Shown here piece after piece: positions 1 through 5,884 of a stretch of DNA of 6,776 bases (positions are counted from its first letter, which is position 1; the number at the start of each line of letters is the position of its first letter). The notes beneath the pieces are model-generated. The model made no database searches. It had not been told where the DNA came from and saw nothing but the letters and a program-made list of their open reading frames with translations. Made by a program: the position numbers and the translations under genes. Where the stretch lies: positions 1 through 6,776 of the forward strand of contig JBHHYR010000214.1 of the NCBI GenBank assembly GCA_046757585.1, in the 5' to 3' direction. Source of the DNA: JBHHYR01 sp046757585. GTDB lineage: Bacteria > Desulfobacterota > Binatia > HRBIN30.

Positions 1-1
1 G

Positions 2-184
2 GACAACGCAGATCCGATCGCCGACGCCTCGGTGCTCTACACCTGTCGCGTGGACGTCGCTGCGGATGCAGCGCCGGGATCGCGCCTGCCGCTTACCTGT
101 ATCCAAGTGTTCGTGTCCGACCCGTCGGGACGGTCCCTCGCGGTGAACTGCGTGAACGGCGGTGTCGATGTTCTCGCACCGTGA
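2..184 (+). CDS. C-terminal end of a probable secreted cohesin-like domain protein (5' truncated)
   Basis: The frame is open from the window edge and ends at a TGA, giving the last 60 residues of a protein whose start lies outside. It reads ADASVLYTCRVDVAADAAPG, then a segment ending in VFVSDPSGRSLAVNC and a short tail NGGVDVLAP. The pattern of a tyrosine-threonine-cysteine strand, an alanine- and proline-rich turn, a strand ending in a cysteine, a DPSG turn and a final NGGVDV strand resembles the end of cohesin-like beta-sandwich domains in secreted proteins of environmental bacteria. Three cysteines in 60 residues would suit an exported, possibly disulfide-bonded protein. The assignment rests on fold-like pattern recognition of a fragment. 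The reading frame is fairly secure, but the family is not. Partner and function cannot be told from this piece. It converges with the RND permease gene. Confidence 0.65.
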   Translation, partial: DNADPIADASVLYTCRVDVAADAAPGSRLPLTCIQVFVSDPSGRSLAVNCVNGGVDVLAP

Positions 185-237
185 AGCAGCCGCCGCAGGC
201 GGTGTACGCCGAGCGCAAGCTTTCTGACGCACCGCGG

Positions 238-274
238 TCGAAAGGGGAGCCGGGGACAGCTCGGCGCCCTTCGA
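238..274. terminator. Stem-loop between convergent genes, possible bidirectional terminator
   Basis: The outer arms are 238-246 and 267-274 (8 pairs with one bulged A). They enclose an inner stem GAGC (247-250) with GCTC (259-262) and an 8-base loop; a 4-base bulge lies on the right side. The structure begins 10 bases beyond the stop codon of the minus-strand RND gene and 53 bases beyond the stop of the plus-strand gene, where a shared terminator would be expected. No T-run follows on either strand, so it is not a canonical intrinsic terminator. It may act in 3' end formation or be fortuitous. Confidence 0.3.
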
Positions 275-284
275 AAGGCCCTGC

Positions 285-2633
285 CTACGCGGCGCCGCCG
301 GCTGCGATACGCTTGGGCGGCGCCTGCGCTGTAGCGAGGCTGCCGAGGAAGCGCGGTTTGACGAGCAAGGCCAAGGCGGGAATGGCAGTGAGCGTCGCCA
401 ACGCGCTGACGCTGATGATCACTGCCGTCAGCACGCCTAGACGGATCCACAGACTGAAGCCGGAAAAGGGCAGTACCATGTACCCTAAGGCAACGGCGGA
501 CGATACGAAGAAGATGGCTTTGCCGGAGGTGTGCAGGCTGGCCCGGATGGCCGCCGCGCCCGACGGCGCGGTACGCATTTCTTCGCGAATGCGAAAGATC
601 AGGTAAATGGCGAAGTCGGCCCCAATGCTGACGCCCATCGCAGTGATGGCCGCGGTGGTCATATCGAGCCACGTGTGTGACCAGCCCATGATCCCGAGGT
701 TGACGACGACGGCAAACGCCAGTGGGATGAGGACGAACAGCCCACCAACGAGCGAACGCAGGACGAGCGCCGACAGCAGGAAAATGATGGCGCCGACCTG
801 AACCATGTTGACGATCTTGTCGTGCACAACGACGTCGTTCATTGCCGTCTGCACGCCGAGGGTGCCGCCGGCGATCCCGACCGTCACCGGCAGGCCCCGG
901 AAGCGCTGCGCGCTGAAGCGCTGCAAGCGGGCCAGCAGATGGCGCGAGAAGATGGCGCCATCTGTCTTGCTCAGGCCGCGGATCATCGCTCGCCGGTAGC
1001 TCGCGTCGACGAACGCACTCAACCCGTCGGGTCCGGCTGCCATGCTGTACAGGAGCAGGTACTGGCCGATCAGACGCGCGTTGTCCGGGATGGTATAGAA
1101 GGCGGCGTCACCGTCGTGCATTGCCTGATTCATGCGCTTGATGTTGTCAGCGATGGAATTGACGCCACCGATTTCCGGGTCTGTTTCCATGAACGCCTCC
1201 AGGTCGCTCATCGCCTTGAGCACAGCTGGTTGCTGGAGGACGTTCTCCTGCTGGCCTTCCACCAGGATACGGACCGTGGCGGTCCCGGGGAGCTTCTCGT
1301 TCAGCAGCGCATCGTCCTTACGCACTTGAGTGGATGGTGAAAACCAGAAGCGGAAGCTGTTGTCGACCTGGATGCGCGTCGCTCCGAGGGCTGCGACGAC
1401 GGCGATACACACCGCGCCGAATAGGACCCGCCGCGGGCGGGCGACAACCATGCCGGCCAGCCCGTCCATCACATGATCGAGCCAGTGCGATTGCCCCTCG
1501 CGCCGCAGCTCCCGGCTCTTCGGTGCCGGCAGCATCGCGCGACAGGCCGGCGTGAACGTCATTTCGATCAGGAGCGCACTCAAGATGCCGGATGCCAGGA
1601 GCAGTCCAAACACGCGGACGCTGGCGATGCCGAACGTCATGAGCGAGCCAAACCCTGCCGAAGCGATACAGCCTGCCGTCAGCATCACGGGTCCGACCTC
1701 CGTCACTGATCGCACGACCGCTTCCTTCGTGTCGCCCACCAGCGCGTACTCCTCGTAATAGCGCTTGAGGATCTGCACGGCGTGCCCCGCTGCGACCGCC
1801 AGAATCACCACCGGTGTGACCGCACTCCAGGTGTCCATTGGCTGCTCGCTCAGGCCCATGATGCCCAGGGCCCATACGACGCTGAGCAACGCCGTCACCA
1901 GCGGCAGCAACATTGCCTGCAGCGTGCGGAACGCTTCGTAGTGAATGAGCCCGATCACGACTACGGCAAAAGCGAACAACATGCCGATCATCGCCGTGTA
2001 GCGCATCAGGGCCGTCTTCAGAATCGGGGCACCAGCGAGAGCGATGGTCACCGTGTCGTCGCGTTCGGGAGCAATGATTTCCTCGATCCGGTGGGCGATC
2101 GCGGTGTCGGTCAAGCGGTCGTCGAAATCCGCGACAATGACCGTTGCCGTTTCGTCCGCAGACACCAAGTTGCCGCGAAACAGCCGGTCTTGCTCGACGG
2201 CGGCACGCAGCTGCTCGATCTGCGCTGCGGTTTTCGGGGGCTTATCCATCAGAGGGTGGATGTCCATCATGCCATCCCGGCCGGCGACCACCGCTTTGAC
2301 ATACGGGGCTGCCAGACTGAACAAGCCGGTCTCGACAATGCCCCGCGTCGCGCGCAGCCCTTGGGTGATGCGGTAGATCTTGCCGAGAATGGGTGCGGTG
2401 AAGATATCACCGTGCTTGGCGACCACACCGATGATCGTGACTGCTTCGCCACCAAACAGGTCGGTCATGCGGTTCTGAATCTGGACGTACGGATGCCGGT
2501 CGGGGAATTGTGCCCGGCGGCGGATCTCCAGATGCACGTTGCGTAGCTGTGTCGCCAGTAGCGCGGTGGCAAGCACAACCGCGATGACCACGCCGGCACG
2601 GTGCCGCACGATGAATCGAACGTACCCTTCCAT
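285..2633 (-). CDS. RND superfamily (MMPL/HAE3-type) inner-membrane permease
   Basis: This encodes a 782-residue predicted proton-driven exporter of hydrophobic or amphiphilic compounds in the inner membrane; the substrate is not deducible. It shows the RND duplication. Each half has one helix (about 14-30; 401-418), a large periplasmic domain (about 31-212; 419-605), then five helices (about 213-360; 606-757). TM4 carries AVAAGHAVQILKRYYEEY (279-296) and TM10 carries SIGADFAIYLIFRIREE (669-685), the paired signature of MMPL/HAE3 proteins. Length is normal for the single-chain family, and the C-terminus ends in a short alanine-rich tail. The ATG at 2633 is chosen because MEGYVRFIVRHR leads straight into TM1 and AAGGAG lies 2 bases upstream, although that spacing is tight. 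The frame stays open upstream to 2822 without family-like sequence. No adaptor or outer-membrane gene is adjacent. Family assignment is secure. Confidence 0.95.
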   Translation of the reverse strand: MEGYVRFIVRHRAGVVIAVVLATALLATQLRNVHLEIRRRAQFPDRHPYVQIQNRMTDLFGGEAVTIIGVVAKHGDIFTAPILGKIYRITQGLRATRGIVETGLFSLAAPYVKAVVAGRDGMMDIHPLMDKPPKTAAQIEQLRAAVEQDRLFRGNLVSADETATVIVADFDDRLTDTAIAHRIEEIIAPERDDTVTIALAGAPILKTALMRYTAMIGMLFAFAVVVIGLIHYEAFRTLQAMLLPLVTALLSVVWALGIMGLSEQPMDTWSAVTPVVILAVAAGHAVQILKRYYEEYALVGDTKEAVVRSVTEVGPVMLTAGCIASAGFGSLMTFGIASVRVFGLLLASGILSALLIEMTFTPACRAMLPAPKSRELRREGQSHWLDHVMDGLAGMVVARPRRVLFGAVCIAVVAALGATRIQVDNSFRFWFSPSTQVRKDDALLNEKLPGTATVRILVEGQQENVLQQPAVLKAMSDLEAFMETDPEIGGVNSIADNIKRMNQAMHDGDAAFYTIPDNARLIGQYLLLYSMAAGPDGLSAFVDASYRRAMIRGLSKTDGAIFSRHLLARLQRFSAQRFRGLPVTVGIAGGTLGVQTAMNDVVVHDKIVNMVQVGAIIFLLSALVLRSLVGGLFVLIPLAFAVVVNLGIMGWSHTWLDMTTAAITAMGVSIGADFAIYLIFRIREEMRTAPSGAAAIRASLHTSGKAIFFVSSAVALGYMVLPFSGFSLWIRLGVLTAVIISVSALATLTAIPALALLVKPRFLGSLATAQAPPKRIAAGGAA

Positions 2634-2694
2634 CTCTCCTTGTCGCTCTCCCCCTCTGGGTTTGCAATCCCCGCCATTTTCGCAGCTTACGACG

Positions 2695-2723
2695 CCCATA
2701 TACCTCTTGACGTTCGCAGACAA
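2695..2723 (-). promoter_or_regulatory. Weak candidate promoter for the RND gene
   Basis: Read on the minus strand, TTGTCT (2718-2723) could serve as a -35 element. It is followed either by TATGGG after 17 bases (2695-2700) or by TATATG after 15 bases (2697-2702). Transcription would start near 2690, leaving a 5' leader of roughly 55-60 bases before the ATG at 2633. This fits that start better than the upstream in-frame ATG codons. The match is poor and sigma factor preferences of this organism are unknown. Confidence 0.2.
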
Positions 2724-2807
2724 GCCCGAAGAGCGAAGGGGACGTCGCTTCAATCTGCGGATCCTGCCCCCACCGGTAGAGAGTTGACCATGCGAGCCGT
2801 CGAGAGC

Positions 2808-2819
2808 CTGCATATGCAG
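2808..2819. repeat. Perfect 12-base palindrome in the divergent region
   Basis: CTGCATATGCAG is identical on both strands, and the symmetry stops at the next base on each side. It lies 175 bases upstream of the RND start codon and 181 bases upstream of the beta-helix start codon. Such a site between divergent genes could bind a dimeric regulator. There is only one copy in the region and no nearby regulator gene, so chance is a real alternative. Confidence 0.35.
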
Positions 2820-2878
2820 CATACCGCGGGGGCAGCGGCCTAACTACTGCCGTTCAGAATTTCGCACGGATTTTCCTC

Positions 2879-2930
2879 CTCCTTACCAAGGAGCGGGCAA
2901 GGGGGAGGTCGCAACCCGCGCACTTTTTTT
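2879..2930 (+). terminator. Two small hairpins followed by a T7 run, possible leader terminator or attenuator
   Basis: On the plus strand CTCCTT (2879-2884) pairs with AAGGAG (2888-2893) across a 3-base loop. GCGGG (2893-2897) can pair with CCCGC (2915-2919), and seven T follow at 2924-2930. An alternative pairing of CCTCC (2875-2879) with GGAGG (2904-2908) would break both stems. The layout resembles a weak intrinsic terminator about 70 bases ahead of the beta-helix start codon. No plus-strand gene lies upstream for it to end, so it would act on a leader or antisense transcript, if at all. The second stem is short with a 17-base loop. Confidence 0.27.
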
Positions 2931-2985
2931 CTTGCCTCATCGCTGCCGCTGGGATAGGTGTGACACAAGGTCAGTATCTTCTGCT

Positions 2986-2993
2986 GAGAGGAG
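2986..2993 (+). promoter_or_regulatory. Ribosome binding site of the beta-helix gene
   Basis: GAGAGGAG ends 7 bases before the ATG at 3001, an ideal distance. It decides the start at 3001 over the in-frame TTG at 2932, which would add 23 arginine-rich residues in front of the signal peptide. Confidence 0.75.
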
Positions 2994-3000
2994 TATCAGG

Positions 3001-4182
3001 ATGAGTGTGCATCCAGCGGCAGGGGTGTTTGTAGGTCCCGTGCTCGGTCTGGCGGTGCTCGTGATGGGACTGCCGGCAAGGGCGACGGTGGTCGTGCAGC
3101 CGGGCGGGTCGATTCAGGCTGCGATCGATGCGGCACCGCCTGGAGAGAAGATCCTGGTGCGACCCGGCGTGTACCGTGAGGGCATGCCCGGGGACGTCGT
3201 TGCTCTGACGATTACGAAGGACAATATCAAGCTCATTGCCAAGTCAACCCGGACGAATCCGGTGATCCTTGAAAACGCTGGCAGCCAAGGGTTCGGGATC
3301 TGGGTGAGCCCGGCCGACTCCGTGCCGACCAGCCTCCCGGTCGACGCCGAAATGCCGGCCTGCGCTACCACCGCTACGTCGGTGAAGGGCTTCCAACTGC
3401 GCGGGTTCACGCTCCGGGGCTTCGATGTGCACGGGGTGCACCTCGCCTGCGTCAACAAGTTCAAAATCATCAAGAACATCGCGGACGGAAACCAGGTCTA
3501 CGGCATCTTCCCCGTGCAGTCCCAGAACGGCCAGGTCCTCAACAACGAAGCCCTGAACACCCCGCTCGATGCCGCGATTTACATCGGGCAGAGCGACAAC
3601 ATTCGTATCCAGGGCAACAGCGTGCACGATAGCCTCATCGGCATCGAGGTGGAGAACAGCCGGGACTGCATGGTCAAGCGCAACCTGGCGTTCACGAACA
3701 CAGTCGGTATCCTGGTCGATCTGCTGCCGGGCCTCTTGAAGGCGACCGAGGAACGCATCCAAGTCGACTCGAACGTGATTGCGGCCAATAACCGCGCTAA
3801 CACCGGTACCCCCGGGGACATCACTAGCTTCATTCCCGCCGGTACAGGCATCCTCCTGCTGGCGCCGGACACGACGACGGTGCAGAAAAATGTCGTCAGC
3901 GAGAACGACTTTGCCGGCATCGCGGTGGCGAGCTTCTGCACGGCGCTGGCGATCATGAGCCCGGGGGAACCGTGCGCGAACCTCGGGATCGACCCGAACC
4001 CCGACGGCGACCAGATCATCAAGAACACCCTGCGGAACAACGGAACGGCCCCGGATCCCAGCTCTCCGGTCGCGGCGCTGGCGGCAGACCTGGTCTGGGA
4101 CACCCTTGGAACGGACAACTGCTGGGGTGACAACGTGTTCTCGACGACATTCCCCGATACGGGCCTGCCGGCTTGCCCCTGA
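3001..4182 (+). CDS. Secreted right-handed parallel beta-helix repeat protein
   Basis: This is a 393-residue protein predicted to be exported. Residues 9-25 form a hydrophobic core followed by Ala-Arg-Ala (26-28), a signal peptidase I type site. The n-region MSVHP has no lysine or arginine, which is unusual. The mature protein opens with VVVQPGGSIQAAIDAAPPGE (30-49) and ILVRPGVYREG (51-61), the typical entry of pectin-lyase-like and NosD/DUF1565-type beta-helices. It continues with coils of the type IRIQGNSVHDSLIGIEVENS (201-220), KRNLAFTNTVGILVD (226-240) and VQKNVVSENDFAGIAV (294-309). Seven cysteines (121, 150, 223, 313, 325, 374, 392) lie in the mature part, two of them in the tail NCWGDNVF...LPACP. 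Family members include polysaccharide lyases, epimerases and non-enzymatic surface proteins. No catalytic set could be assigned, so substrate and activity are unknown. The fold call is strong. Confidence 0.9.
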   Translation: MSVHPAAGVFVGPVLGLAVLVMGLPARATVVVQPGGSIQAAIDAAPPGEKILVRPGVYREGMPGDVVALTITKDNIKLIAKSTRTNPVILENAGSQGFGIWVSPADSVPTSLPVDAEMPACATTATSVKGFQLRGFTLRGFDVHGVHLACVNKFKIIKNIADGNQVYGIFPVQSQNGQVLNNEALNTPLDAAIYIGQSDNIRIQGNSVHDSLIGIEVENSRDCMVKRNLAFTNTVGILVDLLPGLLKATEERIQVDSNVIAANNRANTGTPGDITSFIPAGTGILLLAPDTTTVQKNVVSENDFAGIAVASFCTALAIMSPGEPCANLGIDPNPDGDQIIKNTLRNNGTAPDPSSPVAALAADLVWDTLGTDNCWGDNVFSTTFPDTGLPACP

Positions 4183-4190
4183 GCCCGCCG

Positions 4191-4227
4191 CCCGCTCCGG
4201 GTTTTCCACCGCTGCTTGCCGAGCGGG
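4191..4227. repeat. Inverted repeat between the convergent beta-helix and hisF genes
   Basis: CCCGCTC (4191-4197) and GAGCGGG (4221-4227) are perfect 7-base complements separated by 23 bases. They lie just beyond the beta-helix stop codon and 55 bases beyond the hisF stop. The 100-base gap also has smaller GC-rich self-complementary stretches near 4250-4275. The longest T-run is four (4202-4205) and lies inside the loop, so a canonical intrinsic terminator is not evident on either strand. A role in transcript ends is possible from position only. Confidence 0.3.
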
Positions 4228-4282
4228 AGAGCGGCCTGGCGTCGGGTTTCCGGGCGCTGCGCCGGTTGCCGGTCGCTGGCGG

Positions 4283-5050
4283 TTACACCCTCACGGGTAC
4301 GCCACGCGCCTGGAGGTATTCCTTGCACTGCTGCACTGTGTACTCGAGGTAGTGAAAGATCGATGCGGCCAAAGCCGCGCTGGCGCCGCCGGCGGTCAAA
4401 CCTTGGTAGATGTGTTCGAGCGTTCCTACACCGCCGGAGGCGATGACGGGGACCCGTACGGCGTCGACGATCGCTCGGGTGAGCGCGATGTCATAGCCTT
4501 CGCGTGTGCCGTCGCGGTCCATGCTGGTGAGGAGTATCTCTCCGGCGCCGTAGGATTCCACCTGCCGTGCCCACGCGATCGCATCGCGGCCGGCAGGGGT
4601 GCGGCCCCCGTGTGTGTAGACTTCCCAGCGGTGCGGTGCACTCCCAGCGATGCGCTTGGCGTCGATGGCCACCACGATGCATTGACTCCCGAAGTGTTCC
4701 GCGGCAGCACGCACGAAGTCGGGGTTCTGTACGGCGGCCGTGTTGATCGACACCTTATCGGCCCCGGCGTTGAGCAAGGCACGCACATCCTCCCGTACAC
4801 GCACACCGCCCCCGACGGTGAGTGGCATGAACACGGTCTCCGCCGTTCGCGCGACGACGTCCAGCAGGATCTTGCGCCGCTCGTGCGACGCGGTGATGTC
4901 CAGGAACGTCAGCTCGTCTGCCTGCTCCTCGTCGTAGCGCTGCGCGACCTCCACCGGGTCTCCGGCGTCGCGCAGGCCGACGAAGTTCACGCCCTTTACG
5001 ACCCGACCGTCCTTGACGTCCAGACAGGGGATGATGCGTTTGGCAAGCAT
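4283..5050 (-). CDS. hisF: Imidazole glycerol phosphate synthase, cyclase subunit HisF
   Basis: HisF is the (beta/alpha)8-barrel cyclase of imidazole glycerol phosphate synthase. It uses ammonia channelled from HisH to turn PRFAR into imidazole glycerol phosphate and AICAR in the cytoplasm. From the ATG at 5050 the protein has 255 residues, the usual length, and begins MLAKRIIPCLDVKDGRVVKG. This puts the two catalytic aspartates at 11 and 130 (CLDV, AIDA), as in characterised HisF proteins. Other family blocks are LDITAS (50-55), VGGGV (79-83), SINTAA (101-106), TSMDRDGTREGYD (175-187) and IASGGVGT (203-210). The frame also offers a TTG at 5059 that would add Met-Thr-Ala. ATG is preferred because it restores canonical numbering, although no clear Shine-Dalgarno sequence precedes either. 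A 93-base spacer without recognisable content separates it from hisA. It is the last gene of the visible his cluster. Confidence 0.97.
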   Translation of the reverse strand: MLAKRIIPCLDVKDGRVVKGVNFVGLRDAGDPVEVAQRYDEEQADELTFLDITASHERRKILLDVVARTAETVFMPLTVGGGVRVREDVRALLNAGADKVSINTAAVQNPDFVRAAAEHFGSQCIVVAIDAKRIAGSAPHRWEVYTHGGRTPAGRDAIAWARQVESYGAGEILLTSMDRDGTREGYDIALTRAIVDAVRVPVIASGGVGTLEHIYQGLTAGGASAALAASIFHYLEYTVQQCKEYLQARGVPVRV

Positions 5051-5143
5051 GGCCGTCAACGTCCCGGGTCCGCAGCCGCCGCGAGCCCCCGGGCACGCGC
5101 GGCGCTGGAAGCCACGGGTGTCACGCTGCCACCGCGACGTCGA

Positions 5144-5884
5144 TCAGCGTGCGCCGCTTGCTGCCTTGATTGCATCGGCTAGCCGGAGCGCGCCCGTGTA
5201 CAGTGCCCGCCCGATAATCACGGCGTCGATGCCTACTGCGGCGCAGCTCCGCAGGGCGATCACGTCCGTCACCGAGCCGACGCCGCCAGACGCAGTCACC
5301 GGAATGCTCACGGTTGCGGCGATCGCGCGCGTCGCGGCCACATTCACGCCTTTCTGCGTGCCGTCTCGCCCGATGTCGGTGTAGATGATCCGACAGGCAC
5401 CAAGCTCTTGCGCTCGGCGGGCGAGCGCGACGGCGGTCATATCCCGTGTTTCCGTCCACCCGTGCACCGCCACCTTGCCATCGCGGGCATCGATGCCGAC
5501 GGCAATCCGTCCTGGAAACTGGCGGCAGGTCTCCCGCACCACCTCAGGTTCGGCAAGCGCCGCGGTGCCGAAGATGACGCGGTCGGCGCCCGACTCGAGC
5601 AGCTCCGCCGCACGCGCCAGGCTCCGGACCCCACCGCCTACTTCGATCGGAATGGGCAACGTGCGACAGAGGGCAGTGATCACTCCACCGTTCACCGGCT
5701 CGCCGCTGACCGCGCCGTCCAGATCGACGACATGCAGGTACCGTGCCCCTTCTTCCACCCAGCGCCGCGCCACGGCCACCGGATCTTTCCCGTAGACCGT
5801 CTCGGCGCGCATGTCGCCGCGCAACAGGCGCACGCACTGGCCCCCCTTCAGGTCAATGGCGGGGGTGACGAGCAAATCACTCAT
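5144..5884 (-). CDS. hisA: ProFAR isomerase HisA (1-(5-phosphoribosyl)-5-[(5-phosphoribosylamino)methylideneamino]imidazole-4-carboxamide isomerase)
   Basis: HisA carries out the Amadori rearrangement of ProFAR to PRFAR, the substrate of HisH-HisF. The 246-residue protein is a (beta/alpha)8 barrel of normal length with the two half-barrel phosphate sites typical of the family. The predicted catalytic aspartates are D11 (PAIDLKGGQCVRL) and D132 (VGIDARDGKVAVHGW). Further markers are HVVDLDGA (51-58), EVGGGVRS (81-88), TDIGRDGTQKG (169-179), ASGGVGS (198-204) and IIGRALYTG (223-231). The ATG at 5884 overlaps the end of hisH, and no strong Shine-Dalgarno sequence is seen before it, so translation probably depends on ribosomes finishing hisH. 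In actinobacteria a related protein (PriA) also serves tryptophan synthesis. Nothing here suggests that, and the separate HGW-type motif fits ordinary HisA. Confidence 0.97.
   Translation of the reverse strand: MSDLLVTPAIDLKGGQCVRLLRGDMRAETVYGKDPVAVARRWVEEGARYLHVVDLDGAVSGEPVNGGVITALCRTLPIPIEVGGGVRSLARAAELLESGADRVIFGTAALAEPEVVRETCRQFPGRIAVGIDARDGKVAVHGWTETRDMTAVALARRAQELGACRIIYTDIGRDGTQKGVNVAATRAIAATVSIPVTASGGVGSVTDVIALRSCAAVGIDAVIIGRALYTGALRLADAIKAASGAR
5877..5884 (-). other. hisH-hisA start/stop overlap
   Basis: On the minus strand the eight bases ATGAGTGA contain the hisA start codon and the TGA that ends hisH in a different frame. With no good Shine-Dalgarno sequence before hisA, this arrangement points to translational coupling, which would help keep successive pathway enzymes in proportion. 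Coupling is inferred from the geometry. Confidence 0.6.

Larger units (their letters stand above)
2634..3000. other. Divergent gene-free region between the RND and beta-helix genes
   Basis: These 367 bases separate two genes that point away from each other, so both promoters should lie here. They hold the weak minus-strand promoter candidate, a perfect 12-base palindrome CTGCATATGCAG at 2808-2819, a pyrimidine-rich tract at 2871-2884, two short hairpins followed by seven T (2879-2930), and the ribosome binding site of the beta-helix gene. No convincing plus-strand -35/-10 pair was found. Open frames crossing the region lack recognisable protein features. Confidence 0.6.

Noticed and set aside
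190..202. CCGCC-GCA-GGCGG hairpin just after the first stop codon
   Set aside because: It is a five-pair GC stem with no T-run, as expected by chance at this GC content.
1782..2546. 254-residue plus-strand open frame inside the RND gene
   Set aside because: It is a high-GC shadow of the RND coding strand, with no recognisable domain.
2784..2814. TTGACC (2784-2789) with TGCATA (2809-2814) as a plus-strand promoter
   Set aside because: The 19-base spacer and poor -10 match are not convincing, and it would overlap the palindrome. It is not called as a feature.
2634..2822. 63-codon N-terminal extension of the RND protein, with ATG codons at 2822, 2813 and 2699
   Set aside because: The extra sequence is arginine- and glycine-rich, unlike RND N-termini. 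MEGYVRF at 2633 leads directly into TM1 and has AAGGAG just upstream. The openness is explained by high GC.
2932..3000. In-frame TTG start for the beta-helix protein
   Set aside because: It would put 23 charged residues before the signal peptide and abuts the T-run. ATG 3001 has a well-placed GAGAGGAG.
3244..4209. 321-residue minus-strand open frame opposite the beta-helix gene
   Set aside because: It is rich in Arg, Asp, Val and His and lacks domain features; it mirrors codon periodicity of the real gene on the other strand.
5051..5059. TTG start of HisF adding Met-Thr-Ala
   Set aside because: ATG 5050 gives the canonical MLAKRIIPCLD N-terminus with catalytic aspartates at 11 and 130. TTG shows no better ribosome binding site.
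4106..5182. 358-residue plus-strand open frame opposite hisF
   Set aside because: It runs across the end of the beta-helix gene, the intergenic gap and all of hisF, with low-complexity composition. HisF on the other strand is unambiguous.
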